A DNA stretch of 64,000 nucleotides. Origin: JBOZRQ01 sp050789255. Lineage in GTDB: Bacteria > Bacillota > Sulfobacillia > Symbiobacteriales > Symbiobacteriaceae. The stretch lies in assembly GCA_050789255.1 (NCBI GenBank), contig JBOZRQ010000061.1, positions 21,254-85,253 on the forward strand, in the 5' to 3' direction. The position numbers were made by a program, and so were the translations under genes. Positions 8,618 through 16,846 of the stretch are shown here, in pieces. Under the pieces are notes generated by a model. The model did no database searches, had not been told where the DNA came from, and saw nothing but the letters and a program-made list of their open reading frames with translations. Within the stretch, counting starts at the first letter, position 1; the number at the start of each line of letters is the position of its first letter.

Positions 8618-9040
8618 ATGAAGATGAAGCAGATGCTGGTGGCCGCAGTTACAGGGATCAGCCTACTGGGTGTTGGCTTTTGGCTGGGCAATGCCAACGC
8701 GGGCACAGCAGAGCCGGGCTCGGCGGCTGACCCGCTCGTTAGCAAGAGCTATGTGGACTCGAAGCTGAGCTTCCAGGTCGTGAATGTACCTGCGGGCTCG
8801 CAACTCGTAGGCGAGGGTGGCACGGAGATCGTGCTGCGGGCGGGTCAGGCTGCGGCCGTGGCCAGCGCCCAGGGGGGCTTGCTGGACGCATCTGACGGGG
8901 TCGACATGCCCCAGGGCGCCGCAGTCAAGTTGAACCACCTGCTGGTTGTGCCCCGCACCGACGGCCGGGGCGTGCTCGCCCAGACCGATATGATTTGCCT
9001 GGTGAAGGGGCCTTACAGTGTGAAGGCCGCCGGGCAGTAA
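8618..9040 (+). CDS. Small secreted protein of unknown function
   Basis: A 140-residue protein with a clear signal peptide (basic MKMK, hydrophobic 7-22, likely cleavage near A-N-A). The mature start carries ADPLVSKSYVDSKL, a short motif I associate with a family of small secreted Firmicute proteins without known function. The rest is predicted to be beta-rich and has one Cys near the C-terminus. A GGGAGGA ribosome site sits eight bases before the ATG. Divergent from the propeller-protein gene and just upstream of the wall-polysaccharide cluster, but a promoter separates it from that cluster. Confidence 0.7.
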   Translation: MKMKQMLVAAVTGISLLGVGFWLGNANAGTAEPGSAADPLVSKSYVDSKLSFQVVNVPAGSQLVGEGGTEIVLRAGQAAAVASAQGGLLDASDGVDMPQGAAVKLNHLLVVPRTDGRGVLAQTDMICLVKGPYSVKAAGQ

Positions 9041-9050
9041 TTCCATCGAC

Positions 9051-9080
9051 TTGCCGGGGCCATGCTATACCGTGTAGAAT
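9051..9080 (+). promoter_or_regulatory. Sigma-A-type promoter of the wall-polysaccharide cluster
   Basis: TTGCCG (9051-9056) and TAGAAT (9075-9080) are 18 bases apart. Transcription would begin near 9087, which rules out the upstream in-frame ATG at 9062 as the start of the next gene. A small hairpin (GGCGGC 9099-9104 with GCCGCC 9111-9116) lies in the leader. Confidence 0.55.
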
Positions 9081-9133
9081 GGCAAAGATACCCGGATTGG
9101 CGGCCGCAGAGCCGCCTTGGGGGGACTGTAGGC

Positions 9134-10264
9134 ATGCAAAAGCCCCTGCCGCCTATCCTGCTGGCCGCAATGGCCCTGGAACTAGGCGGCGCCGAGACCC
9201 ATGTGATCAGCCTGGCTCAGGAATTGAAGCGCCGCGGGCACCAGGTGACCGTAGCCTCCGCCGGGGGACGGCTGGTACCCGAGCTGACAGAGTCAGGCAT
9301 CCCCCACGTTCGAATTCCCATGGACAGCCGCAGCCCGGTGGAGATGCTCCGGGCTTATTGGCATTTGCGCCGCTTGATCTCTGAAAAGGGGATCGGGTTG
9401 GTGCACGCCCACGCGCGTATTCCTGCCTGGATTTCGTCCCTGGCGCTCGCAGGGAAACCCACGGCGTTCGTGACGACCTACCACGGCACCTATAACGCGG
9501 GCTTCCCCTGGAAGTACCTGACCACCTTTGGGCAGCGTACAATCGCGGTGAGCGATGACGTGGTGCGCCATCTGGTGGGGCCGCTGGGTGCGCCGCCCGA
9601 CCAGATCCGCATGATCCCCAACGGGCTCGACACCAGGCAGTTCAGCCCCGCCGTCGACATAGCTCCCCTGCTCACAGAGTTCGGGCTGCAGGCCGAGGGG
9701 CCGGACGTGGTTCACGCCAGCCGGTTGCAGGACCACTTCGCCGATGTGGCGGTGGCCCTAACCCAGGCGATCCCCGAGATCGAACGGCAGATTCCCGGCG
9801 TGCGGGTGTGGATTTTGGGCGACGGGAACCGCGGCGATGAGGTCCGACGTCTTACCGAGGAGATGAACCGCAGGCTCGGCCGTCAGGCCGTGCGGGCGGT
9901 CGGTGCGCGCAGTGACGTGTTCCGCTTCCTGAACCTCGCGGACGTGGTGGTGGCCGTAGCCCGCACAGCCACGGAGGCAATGGCCTGCGCCCGCCCGGTC
10001 GTGGTTGCCGGCGAGGGCGGCTACCGGGGCATTCTTACCCCGGAGCGCATTCTCCCCTGGTCGGGTGCGAACTTCACCGCCCGGGAGGGCGGGCACCCGC
10101 TTCAGGTCGGGGAACTGGCTGAGGCGGTGGCCGGCCTGCTGAAGCCCGAGGCGGCTGCCGAACGTGTCCGCCTGGGCGACGCCGGCCGTGCCTACGTAGT
10201 CGATCATCTTTCGATTCAAGCGATCACCGCACAAATCCTGGACGTATACGCGGAGGTGCTCTAA
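9134..10264 (+). CDS. GT4-type glycosyltransferase
   Basis: A 376-residue enzyme predicted to transfer a sugar from a nucleotide donor in the cytoplasm. The start at ATG 9134 is chosen because it follows GGGGGGA with an eight-base spacer and because the promoter lies inside any longer version. The N-terminal Rossmann domain shows LGGAETHV, the C-terminal domain TEAMACARPVV with the donor-binding Glu. The usual motif between domains (gR-L-x-x-x-K) is poorly kept (VVHASRLQDHFADVA), so substrate use may differ from standard GT4 enzymes. It is first in the polysaccharide cluster and abuts the next gene without a gap. Confidence 0.85.
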   Translation: MQKPLPPILLAAMALELGGAETHVISLAQELKRRGHQVTVASAGGRLVPELTESGIPHVRIPMDSRSPVEMLRAYWHLRRLISEKGIGLVHAHARIPAWISSLALAGKPTAFVTTYHGTYNAGFPWKYLTTFGQRTIAVSDDVVRHLVGPLGAPPDQIRMIPNGLDTRQFSPAVDIAPLLTEFGLQAEGPDVVHASRLQDHFADVAVALTQAIPEIERQIPGVRVWILGDGNRGDEVRRLTEEMNRRLGRQAVRAVGARSDVFRFLNLADVVVAVARTATEAMACARPVVVAGEGGYRGILTPERILPWSGANFTAREGGHPLQVGELAEAVAGLLKPEAAAERVRLGDAGRAYVVDHLSIQAITAQILDVYAEVL

Positions 10265-10762
10265 GTGGCTGTGATTGATCAGAAGGGCCGTCTCTTTGGC
10301 AAGGTCAACCTGCTGGATCTGGTCGTTCTCCTGGCGGTGTTGGCTGTGGCCAGCCGCTTTGGCTACAAGTACTGGAACAACAGGAACGCCGTGCCGGTCG
10401 GTGAGGACAAGACCATTGAGGTCACCATCAAGTTCGCTGGCGTGGCGCAGGCGACCGTCGATCAGGTGGTAAAGGGACTGGTCATTCAGGACAGCAAGAC
10501 CAACGACGTGCTGGGCGAGGTCGTGGAGGTCCGCACGGAGCGGGTGCCGACCCTGTCGGTTACCGACGATGGCAGGCTCCAGCCGTTTCAGGACCGGTTT
10601 GACCACTATGTGACGCTACGCGGCTCGGGCCGGGTGTCGGAGAACGCTGTGACCCTGAATGGTTTTGAGATGAAGATCGGGCGCATGAACTTCGTCAAGA
10701 GCCAGATGTGGGCCGGCTCGGGCGTTACCTGGAACATTAACCTTAACCCGTCGCCGCGCTAG
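10265..10762 (+). CDS. DUF4330-like membrane-anchored protein
   Basis: A 165-residue protein starting with GTG directly after the stop codon of the glycosyltransferase. One transmembrane helix (about residues 17-35) leaves an extracellular beta-rich domain. The layout and the early KGRLFGKVNLLDL motif fit the DUF4330 family, often found with wall-polysaccharide genes in Firmicutes. No catalytic residues are apparent. From its position between a glycosyltransferase and a ligase-like protein it may help assemble or export the polymer, but the role is unknown. Confidence 0.75.
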   Translation: MAVIDQKGRLFGKVNLLDLVVLLAVLAVASRFGYKYWNNRNAVPVGEDKTIEVTIKFAGVAQATVDQVVKGLVIQDSKTNDVLGEVVEVRTERVPTLSVTDDGRLQPFQDRFDHYVTLRGSGRVSENAVTLNGFEMKIGRMNFVKSQMWAGSGVTWNINLNPSPR

Positions 10763-10773
10763 GGGGCTGGCCA

Positions 10774-12450
10774 ATGGCGCGATTTGATGCGCAGGCCACG
10801 GTGCAGTCCAGTCTCTTGGGCCGCCTTGTGGCCTTTGCTTATGCCGTATGGGATGATAGCGGTCTGAACCTCATCCTTTCGTGGATCAGCCGCGGCTTTG
10901 GGCGAATCTTTGCCGGTTCCTTCGTGGGCAAGGTTTGGTACTCGAACTGGCCATCGTCGGCGGTCAACAGCGACAGCCTCATTGGGCGAGCGCTGCATGG
11001 CGTCGGAGAAGTGGTGGACCGGATCGGCCGCCGGCTGGGTCCCTTCATGGTCAGGCTTTGGGAGGGCAGCGGGCTAGTGCGCGCCGGTCTGGCGATTCAG
11101 CGGTCGCTGGCCCCGATGCTCGAGAGCAGCCTGCTGTGGGGAATCTTCCGGGGCTACCCGGAGGATGTGGCCCAGGCCCCGGCCGAGGAGCAGCGCTCGG
11201 GTGTGAGCTCGCCGCTGGTCTTCCTGCTGGGCGCCGTCCTGGGACTGCTTCCCCTGGTGCCGACCAGCTTCCCGGTCTCCCCGACCGTGCTGATGGTGGC
11301 AGGAATCTGGGGCGTTGCGCTCCTGTGGTTGGCCCGCCGGTTCATGTACGGCGGGGAGCGGTGGCGGGCCTCGTCAGCCTTCTTGCCGCTGGTGGTGCTG
11401 CTCATGGTGGCCGCCGCAGCCACACTTCAAAGTGTCAGCCTTTCTGCCAGCCTGCTCAGCTTTGTGATCTGGCTGACAGCTGGGTTGCTCTTCTGGCTGA
11501 TGGTCAACATGATTCGGTCCTCCCGTGACGTGGCGGCGCTGCTGGGGCCCATTATGGCCGGCGCCTCGCTGATGGCGGTCTGGGCGCTCTACCAGTACTT
11601 CGTGCCCCCGGTGATCGAGGAGACCTGGGTCGACGTGACCACCTCCGGTGAGCTGGTACGCTCCTTCGCCAGCATGGGGAACCCCAACTACCTGGCCGAG
11701 TACATGGCGCTCTTCCTGCCGCTGGCCGTGGCGCTGTGGATGCAGCAGCCGAAGCGCCGGTGGATTCTGAGCCTGCCGGTCCTGGCCATGGGGCTGGCCC
11801 TGCTGCTGACCTATTCCCGCGGCGGATACCTGGCGTTTGCCATCTCCCTAGGCATCTTTATGCTGATGCGCTTCCGGCGCTGGGCGATTCCGGTGGCCCT
11901 GATTGGCATGGCAGGCATGGTATTCGCCCCCCAGTCGGTCATCAACCGGATTCAGACCGCCGTGGTCGATGTGAGGAGCATGGTGAGCGCAGTGGTCGCC
12001 GGCAAGGAGATCGAGCTGGCGGATACCTCGAATACCTACCGGGTCAATCTCTGGATTGGCGTGCTGCACATGCTTGCCGAGTTCTGGTACGTGGGCGCCG
12101 GGCTTGGCGCCGAGGCGTTTGCCTTGGTCTACCAGGAATTCATGCTCTCGGGCGCCCGGGCGGCGCACTCCCACAACACCTACCTACAGGTGTTCGCCGA
12201 GATGGGCGTGCTGGGGCTGATCGCCATGCTATGGACCCTGTTCGCCGTGATTCGGCGGACCTTCGTGGTCGGTGTGAACGCCCGCAGCGCCCTGCTGGTT
12301 GCGGCGGTGCCTGCGGCCCTGGCGGGCATGCTCTTCCACGGCCTGGTCGAGCACATTTGGTACAACCCCAAGCTGCTGTTCGCCTTCTGGGCCGTAGCCG
12401 GCCTGGGGATGGGACTGACGATGAGCCACAGAGAGGACGCCGCTTCGTGA
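10774..12450 (+). CDS. O-antigen ligase family (WaaL/Wzy_C-like) polytopic membrane protein
   Basis: A 558-residue protein. After an N-terminal amphipathic, soluble part (about 1-145) come about ten to twelve membrane helices. The large outer loop and the signature region with H-S-H-N-T-Y-L-Q-V-F-A-E-M-G near residue 470 mark the Wzy_C family, which joins lipid-linked glycans to an acceptor or polymerises them. In a Gram-positive cell the likely job is ligation or polymerisation of a secondary wall polysaccharide. It overlaps the next gene by GTGA, so the two are translationally coupled. Confidence 0.85.
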   Translation: MARFDAQATVQSSLLGRLVAFAYAVWDDSGLNLILSWISRGFGRIFAGSFVGKVWYSNWPSSAVNSDSLIGRALHGVGEVVDRIGRRLGPFMVRLWEGSGLVRAGLAIQRSLAPMLESSLLWGIFRGYPEDVAQAPAEEQRSGVSSPLVFLLGAVLGLLPLVPTSFPVSPTVLMVAGIWGVALLWLARRFMYGGERWRASSAFLPLVVLLMVAAAATLQSVSLSASLLSFVIWLTAGLLFWLMVNMIRSSRDVAALLGPIMAGASLMAVWALYQYFVPPVIEETWVDVTTSGELVRSFASMGNPNYLAEYMALFLPLAVALWMQQPKRRWILSLPVLAMGLALLLTYSRGGYLAFAISLGIFMLMRFRRWAIPVALIGMAGMVFAPQSVINRIQTAVVDVRSMVSAVVAGKEIELADTSNTYRVNLWIGVLHMLAEFWYVGAGLGAEAFALVYQEFMLSGARAAHSHNTYLQVFAEMGVLGLIAMLWTLFAVIRRTFVVGVNARSALLVAAVPAALAGMLFHGLVEHIWYNPKLLFAFWAVAGLGMGLTMSHREDAAS

Positions 12451-13514
12451 AGCCACGGGTAATGCACATTTGCAGCGATACGAACATTGGAGGCGCCGGG
12501 TACTACGTGCTGACGCTGCTGACGCAGCCGGCATTCACGGAGCGGTACGAGACGGCGGTGGCCTGCCCCGAGGGGGCGCTGGCAACCGCCCTCCGCCGCG
12601 CCGGGATTGAAGTGATGATCTACCCCGGCGCCGACGCCTCCTTCTCCTGGCCTGCTCTGCGCTCCCTGTACGGGCTGATGCGTGCGTGGCGTCCCCGGAT
12701 CGTGCACACCCACGGCGCCCTCGCCGGCCGGGTGGCAGCGGCCCTGGCGGGCGCCCGTGTCGTTTATACCAAGCACGGCCTGGCAGCGGGGTCGGAGCAG
12801 GCAATCCAGGTTCGGTCGCCGGGCGCCCTCCTCAAGCGGGCATCTGTCCGCAGCTTTGCCGACCGGATCGTGGCTGTTTCCGAGGCCGTGGCACGCTCCC
12901 TGACGGCTGCGGGCGCTGACCCACAGCGCATCCGGGTGATCCCGGGCGGGGTGGATCTGGACCGGTTCGAACAAACCGGCCCCCCGGTTCCCGGCGTGGT
13001 CGGGGCGTTTGGCCGGCAGTCCCGCGAGAAGGGCTTCGACATTCTGCTCGAAGCCATGTCACAGTTGCGGGGCGAGGCGAGTCTTATCCTTGGCGGCGAG
13101 GGGCCGCAGAGCGGTTTCCTGCGGGAGCAGGCGGACCGGCTGGGGGTTCCCGTCACCATGACTGGGTTTGTGGCTGACGTACCGGCCTTTCACCGGCAGA
13201 TCGGCATCTTCGCACAGCCGTCGCGGTCGGAGGGCCTGGGCCTGACGATCGTGGAGGCGATGGCAGCCGGGCGCCCCGTGGTGGCGTCACGCACCGGGGG
13301 AATTCCCGAGGTGGTGGTGGACGGCGACACGGGCCTGCTGGTGGAGCCGGAGAACCCCGGCGCCCTGGCTGGCGCCCTTCGCCGGTTGCTGGCCGACCCC
13401 GACCTGGCCCGCCGCATGGGCGAGGCCGGGCGCCGCCGGGCTCAGGAGATGTTCTCCGCCCGGAAGATGGCCGAGCAGACTGTGGCCATGTACGGGGAGC
13501 TGATCGCCCCGTGA
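12447..13514 (+). CDS. GT4-type glycosyltransferase
   Basis: A 355-residue enzyme starting at GTG 12447, whose last bases overlap the TGA of the ligase gene. It has both GT4 lobes: an acceptor domain beginning MHICSDTNIGGAGYY and a donor domain with FGRQSREKGFDILLEAM and PSRSEGLGLTIVEAMAAGRPVV, including the catalytic E-x7-E region. It probably adds a sugar to the lipid-linked wall polymer on the inner membrane face. The gene also overlaps murJ by four bases. The donor sugar cannot be told. Confidence 0.88.
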   Translation: MKPRVMHICSDTNIGGAGYYVLTLLTQPAFTERYETAVACPEGALATALRRAGIEVMIYPGADASFSWPALRSLYGLMRAWRPRIVHTHGALAGRVAAALAGARVVYTKHGLAAGSEQAIQVRSPGALLKRASVRSFADRIVAVSEAVARSLTAAGADPQRIRVIPGGVDLDRFEQTGPPVPGVVGAFGRQSREKGFDILLEAMSQLRGEASLILGGEGPQSGFLREQADRLGVPVTMTGFVADVPAFHRQIGIFAQPSRSEGLGLTIVEAMAAGRPVVASRTGGIPEVVVDGDTGLLVEPENPGALAGALRRLLADPDLARRMGEAGRRRAQEMFSARKMAEQTVAMYGELIAP

Positions 13515-15064
13515 CGGCGCAACTCACCCCACGCCTGTTCAAGGCGGCGAGCATCATCTCCCTGGCGTACATCATCAGCCGATTTATGGGCTACCTGCGG
13601 GAGTCAATGCTCGCGGCCCGTTTCGGCGCCAGCCACACCACCGATGCCTACCTGGTGGCGCAGGACCTGCCCACCTCGCTGCTGGCGGCGGTGAGCATGG
13701 CGATTGTGATGGTCTTTATCCCGGTCTACCGGCAGGTGGCCGTGCAGCGTGGCGAGACCGATGCCTGGCGCCTGGTCAACGTGGTGCTGAACGCAGCGGT
13801 GGTCATCTCCGTCGGGGTGCTGGCGGTGAGCTGGCTCCTGGCGCCGACCCTGGTTCCAAAGCTGGTGCCGGGGCTGCCGGGCGACGTGCAGGACCTGACC
13901 ATCCACCTGACCCGGATCATGTTGCCCATGATGATCTTCCTTAGCGTGACCGGCGTCGCCATGGCGGTGCTGAACGCCAACCGCCACTTCACGGCGCCCG
14001 CCTTGATCGGGATCGTCAGCAACCTGGCCGTAATTGGCGTGCTGCTGGTGGTTCAGGGGCCGGCGCAGATCGACTGGGTGGCCTGGGCGGTGGTGCTCGG
14101 GGCAGCGATGGGGACCCTGGTGCAGATTCCGGCCCTGTGGAAGTCCGGCTTTCGGTATCAGCCGATCCTGGACATGGCGGACCCGGTGCTGGCCAAGATC
14201 GGGCGCCTGGTGGTGCCGGTGATGGTAAGCGCAGGCGCCGCACAGATGCAGGGCTTTGTCGACCGCTACATGGCCTCGGGCCTGGCGGAGGGCAGCATTT
14301 CGGCCCTTAACTACGCCCAGCGCATCAATACGCTGCCTTATGGCGTGGTGGGCGTGGCGGTGGCCACCGTGATCTACCCGAGCCTGGCGGAGTACGCGGC
14401 CGCCGGGCAGGTCGATGACCTGCGCCAGACGGTGACGGCGGGGCTTCGGACCCTGGCGTGGGTGTTGCTCCCGATGGCGATGGGGCTCTACTTCTTCCGG
14501 GAACCGCTGATTCAGCTGTTCTTCCAGCGCGGCGCCTTTGACTTGCGGGCCACGGAGGTCACCTCGCAGGCGCTGCGGTTCCTGTCGATCGGGATTCTGT
14601 TCTTCGGTTGGCTCGACTTCCTGGGCCGGGGCTTCTTCGCCCTCCAGGACTCGCTGACGCCCATGTGGGCGGGCGTTGGAGCTGTGGGGCTGAACGTGCT
14701 CTTCAACCTGGCCTTCATTCGACTGCTGGGCCTTGGCGGGCTCGCCCTGGGGACCACGCTCTCCACGGCGCTGGCCGTAGGCTTCCTGCTCTGGAGCCTG
14801 CGCCGGCGGGTGGGGCCGCTCGGCGCCGGGGGGCTGCTGCGCTCGGTCGGGATCAGTGCAGTGACGGCCGTGGCCGGGGGATTCGTCGGGCGCCTCGTGT
14901 ATGGTTTGGTGCGGTCACTGCTGCCCGGGACATCATTTTGGCTGTTGGCTCTGGCGCTGGTGACGGGGCTCGGTGTGGTTGTCATCGTGCATGTGGGTTT
15001 GGGGCTCCTGGCAGGGGAGCAGGAGGGCCGGCAGGTGCTGGCTCGCTTCCGCCGGAGGAAATAG
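13511..15064 (+). CDS. murJ: MurJ/MviN-family lipid flippase
   Basis: A 517-residue polytopic protein of the MOP superfamily with about 14 membrane helices, the usual MurJ size. Early motifs (SRFMGYLRESMLAARFG) and the central QMQGFVDRYMASGL and ALNYAQRI are typical of MurJ/MviN. It flips undecaprenyl-linked precursors across the membrane. Its place between glycosyltransferases and CsaB suggests it may serve the cluster's wall polymer rather than, or besides, lipid II. Starts with GTG overlapping the previous stop. Confidence 0.9.
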   Translation: MTAQLTPRLFKAASIISLAYIISRFMGYLRESMLAARFGASHTTDAYLVAQDLPTSLLAAVSMAIVMVFIPVYRQVAVQRGETDAWRLVNVVLNAAVVISVGVLAVSWLLAPTLVPKLVPGLPGDVQDLTIHLTRIMLPMMIFLSVTGVAMAVLNANRHFTAPALIGIVSNLAVIGVLLVVQGPAQIDWVAWAVVLGAAMGTLVQIPALWKSGFRYQPILDMADPVLAKIGRLVVPVMVSAGAAQMQGFVDRYMASGLAEGSISALNYAQRINTLPYGVVGVAVATVIYPSLAEYAAAGQVDDLRQTVTAGLRTLAWVLLPMAMGLYFFREPLIQLFFQRGAFDLRATEVTSQALRFLSIGILFFGWLDFLGRGFFALQDSLTPMWAGVGAVGLNVLFNLAFIRLLGLGGLALGTTLSTALAVGFLLWSLRRRVGPLGAGGLLRSVGISAVTAVAGGFVGRLVYGLVRSLLPGTSFWLLALALVTGLGVVVIVHVGLGLLAGEQEGRQVLARFRRRK

Positions 15065-15079
15065 AGAGGAGGGTTCGCC

Positions 15080-16846
15080 GTGAACACACAACGCATTCTT
15101 TCACTGATCTTGCTGTGCGGTATCCTTGCAGCTACGGGAGTGGCGATTGTACGTGCCACGGCGACCCGTCGCTCCAAGGCGGTGGAGTTGGCTCTGTCCC
15201 TGCAGGCGGTGCGGGAGAGCAGCGCATCTCAGGCCTACTCCTTCGAGGAGATGATCCAGCGGTACAAGGAGGCCGGGGTGACCACGCTGCTGATCAGCGG
15301 GACCACCCTGAAGGGGCTGCTTGACTACGGGGCCACCGGGTACCCGTCGCCCGCGGTGTTGAGCGTCTCGTCCGGGCGGGTTCGGGTGTCGGGAGAGTTG
15401 GGTCCCTGGTTGGCGGAGCGCCTGACGGCCCGCCTTGGAGCGGACCGGGTGAGCTTTGACGGCACGGAGATCACCGTCCGTGGGCTGGGTGATGCTGAGC
15501 TCTTGAGTCTCGATTTGGGCGCCCACCCCGCAGACCTCGAACTGGCCCGTCGCATGGGCTGGCAGGTCGCCGTGCAGCTGCTCGAAACCTCGGGCGACAT
15601 CGGTGGCAAGGCCCTGCTGGATGGGCTCCCGGCGGGTGTTCCGATCCTGTGGACAGGACCGGACGGCCCGTTTGTCGGCGCCCAGGAGGCCATGAGGGCG
15701 AGGGGCGACCTGCTGCTGATCGACCACAGCCTGCCGCCGTTCTTTGCGGGCATGGCGCCCGGCGTGGGCAAGCTGTTCGACCGCTTCGGGGGTCGGGCGC
15801 TCAAGCTGTTCCGAGCTACATACAGCACCTCCGTGACGGACATCCTCACGGCGGTGAAGGAACGGAATATGCAGGTGGTGCTGGTTCAGCCCTACCACAT
15901 CTCCGGAGACCTGAAGCAGGACCTGGCACTGCAAGCAGAGACCTGGCGGGCGGTGGTCCGGGAGCTGGAGGGCGCCGGGTTCAGCATGGGCCGTTCTGGG
16001 CCGCTCCCGGCTTATAGCCCGCCCATCTGGATGCTGCTCCTCGCCGGAGCCGCCGTTGGAGCTGCTACTGCGCTCTTGGTGGGCGCACCATGGTGGCTCG
16101 CAGCACTGGGTGTGATTTTCGGCGCTGCGGTAGCTGCCGCACCGTATGGCCTGACTCGCCAGGCGATGGCTCTGGCAGCTGCCTGCGTGTTACCGGCCCT
16201 GGGCGCCCTCCGTGCGCTGGAGGCGCAGGGTCTGGCCAGGCGCCTGGGCTGGCTGATCGGTACCGCCTTTGGGGCGGGCCTGCTGGTCACCGGGCTGCTG
16301 GCCAACACGGAGTACATTTACGAGATGGCGCTGTTCCGGGGGATCAAGGTGGCGCTGGTGGCGCCGTCGGTGGCGTTCTTAGCCGTGACGGCCTGGCGGG
16401 AGCGGGCAGCGCTCGCCCAGTGGTGGCAGGGCCGCTCTATTAGGGTGTGGCACCTGGCCGTAGCACTGGCTGTGGTTGTTGCGGTACCGCTCATGCTGAT
16501 CCGCAGCGGCCAGGACAGCGATGTGCTGCTGGTCACCGGGCTGGAGCTGAAGCTGCGTTCAGCCCTGGAGTACCTGATGGTGGTCCGGCCCCGGTTCAAG
16601 GAGTTTCTGATTGGCTGGCCGCTCTTGTTTTTGGCCCACTATGCGCTAAAGCGCGGGTACCGACTGGCGGGCGCCGCCCTGCTGGCGGTAGGCCTGGTGG
16701 GGCCGGCCTCCTTGGTCAACTCCTTCACGCACCTCCACACGCCAACCTGGATCTCAGCCGTGCGGGGGATCCATGGCGTCTGGTTGGGCGCCCTGCTGGG
16801 CGGCGCCCTACTCCTGGCCCTGAGAAGGGGGGAGCGCCGTGCTTAA
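15080..16846 (+). CDS. DUF5693 family membrane protein, first paralogue
   Basis: A 588-residue protein with GTG start behind GAGGAGGG. One N-terminal helix anchors an extracellular domain (about 30-310) with SFEEMIQRYKEAGVTTLLI, followed by eight or more C-terminal helices. The architecture fits DUF5693, a family frequently next to csaB in Firmicutes and of unknown function. The extracellular part resembles a TIM-barrel-like fold in its alternating pattern, but I see no clear active site. The next gene encodes a shorter relative; the two overlap by eight bases. Confidence 0.75.
   Translation: MNTQRILSLILLCGILAATGVAIVRATATRRSKAVELALSLQAVRESSASQAYSFEEMIQRYKEAGVTTLLISGTTLKGLLDYGATGYPSPAVLSVSSGRVRVSGELGPWLAERLTARLGADRVSFDGTEITVRGLGDAELLSLDLGAHPADLELARRMGWQVAVQLLETSGDIGGKALLDGLPAGVPILWTGPDGPFVGAQEAMRARGDLLLIDHSLPPFFAGMAPGVGKLFDRFGGRALKLFRATYSTSVTDILTAVKERNMQVVLVQPYHISGDLKQDLALQAETWRAVVRELEGAGFSMGRSGPLPAYSPPIWMLLLAGAAVGAATALLVGAPWWLAALGVIFGAAVAAAPYGLTRQAMALAAACVLPALGALRALEAQGLARRLGWLIGTAFGAGLLVTGLLANTEYIYEMALFRGIKVALVAPSVAFLAVTAWRERAALAQWWQGRSIRVWHLAVALAVVVAVPLMLIRSGQDSDVLLVTGLELKLRSALEYLMVVRPRFKEFLIGWPLLFLAHYALKRGYRLAGAALLAVGLVGPASLVNSFTHLHTPTWISAVRGIHGVWLGALLGGALLLALRRGERRA

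Noticed and set aside
11736..12446. Upstream extension of the second GT4 gene within the ligase gene
   Set aside because: The frame is open by chance. The GTG at 12447 overlaps the ligase stop in the pattern used throughout the cluster, and the extension shows no glycosyltransferase features.
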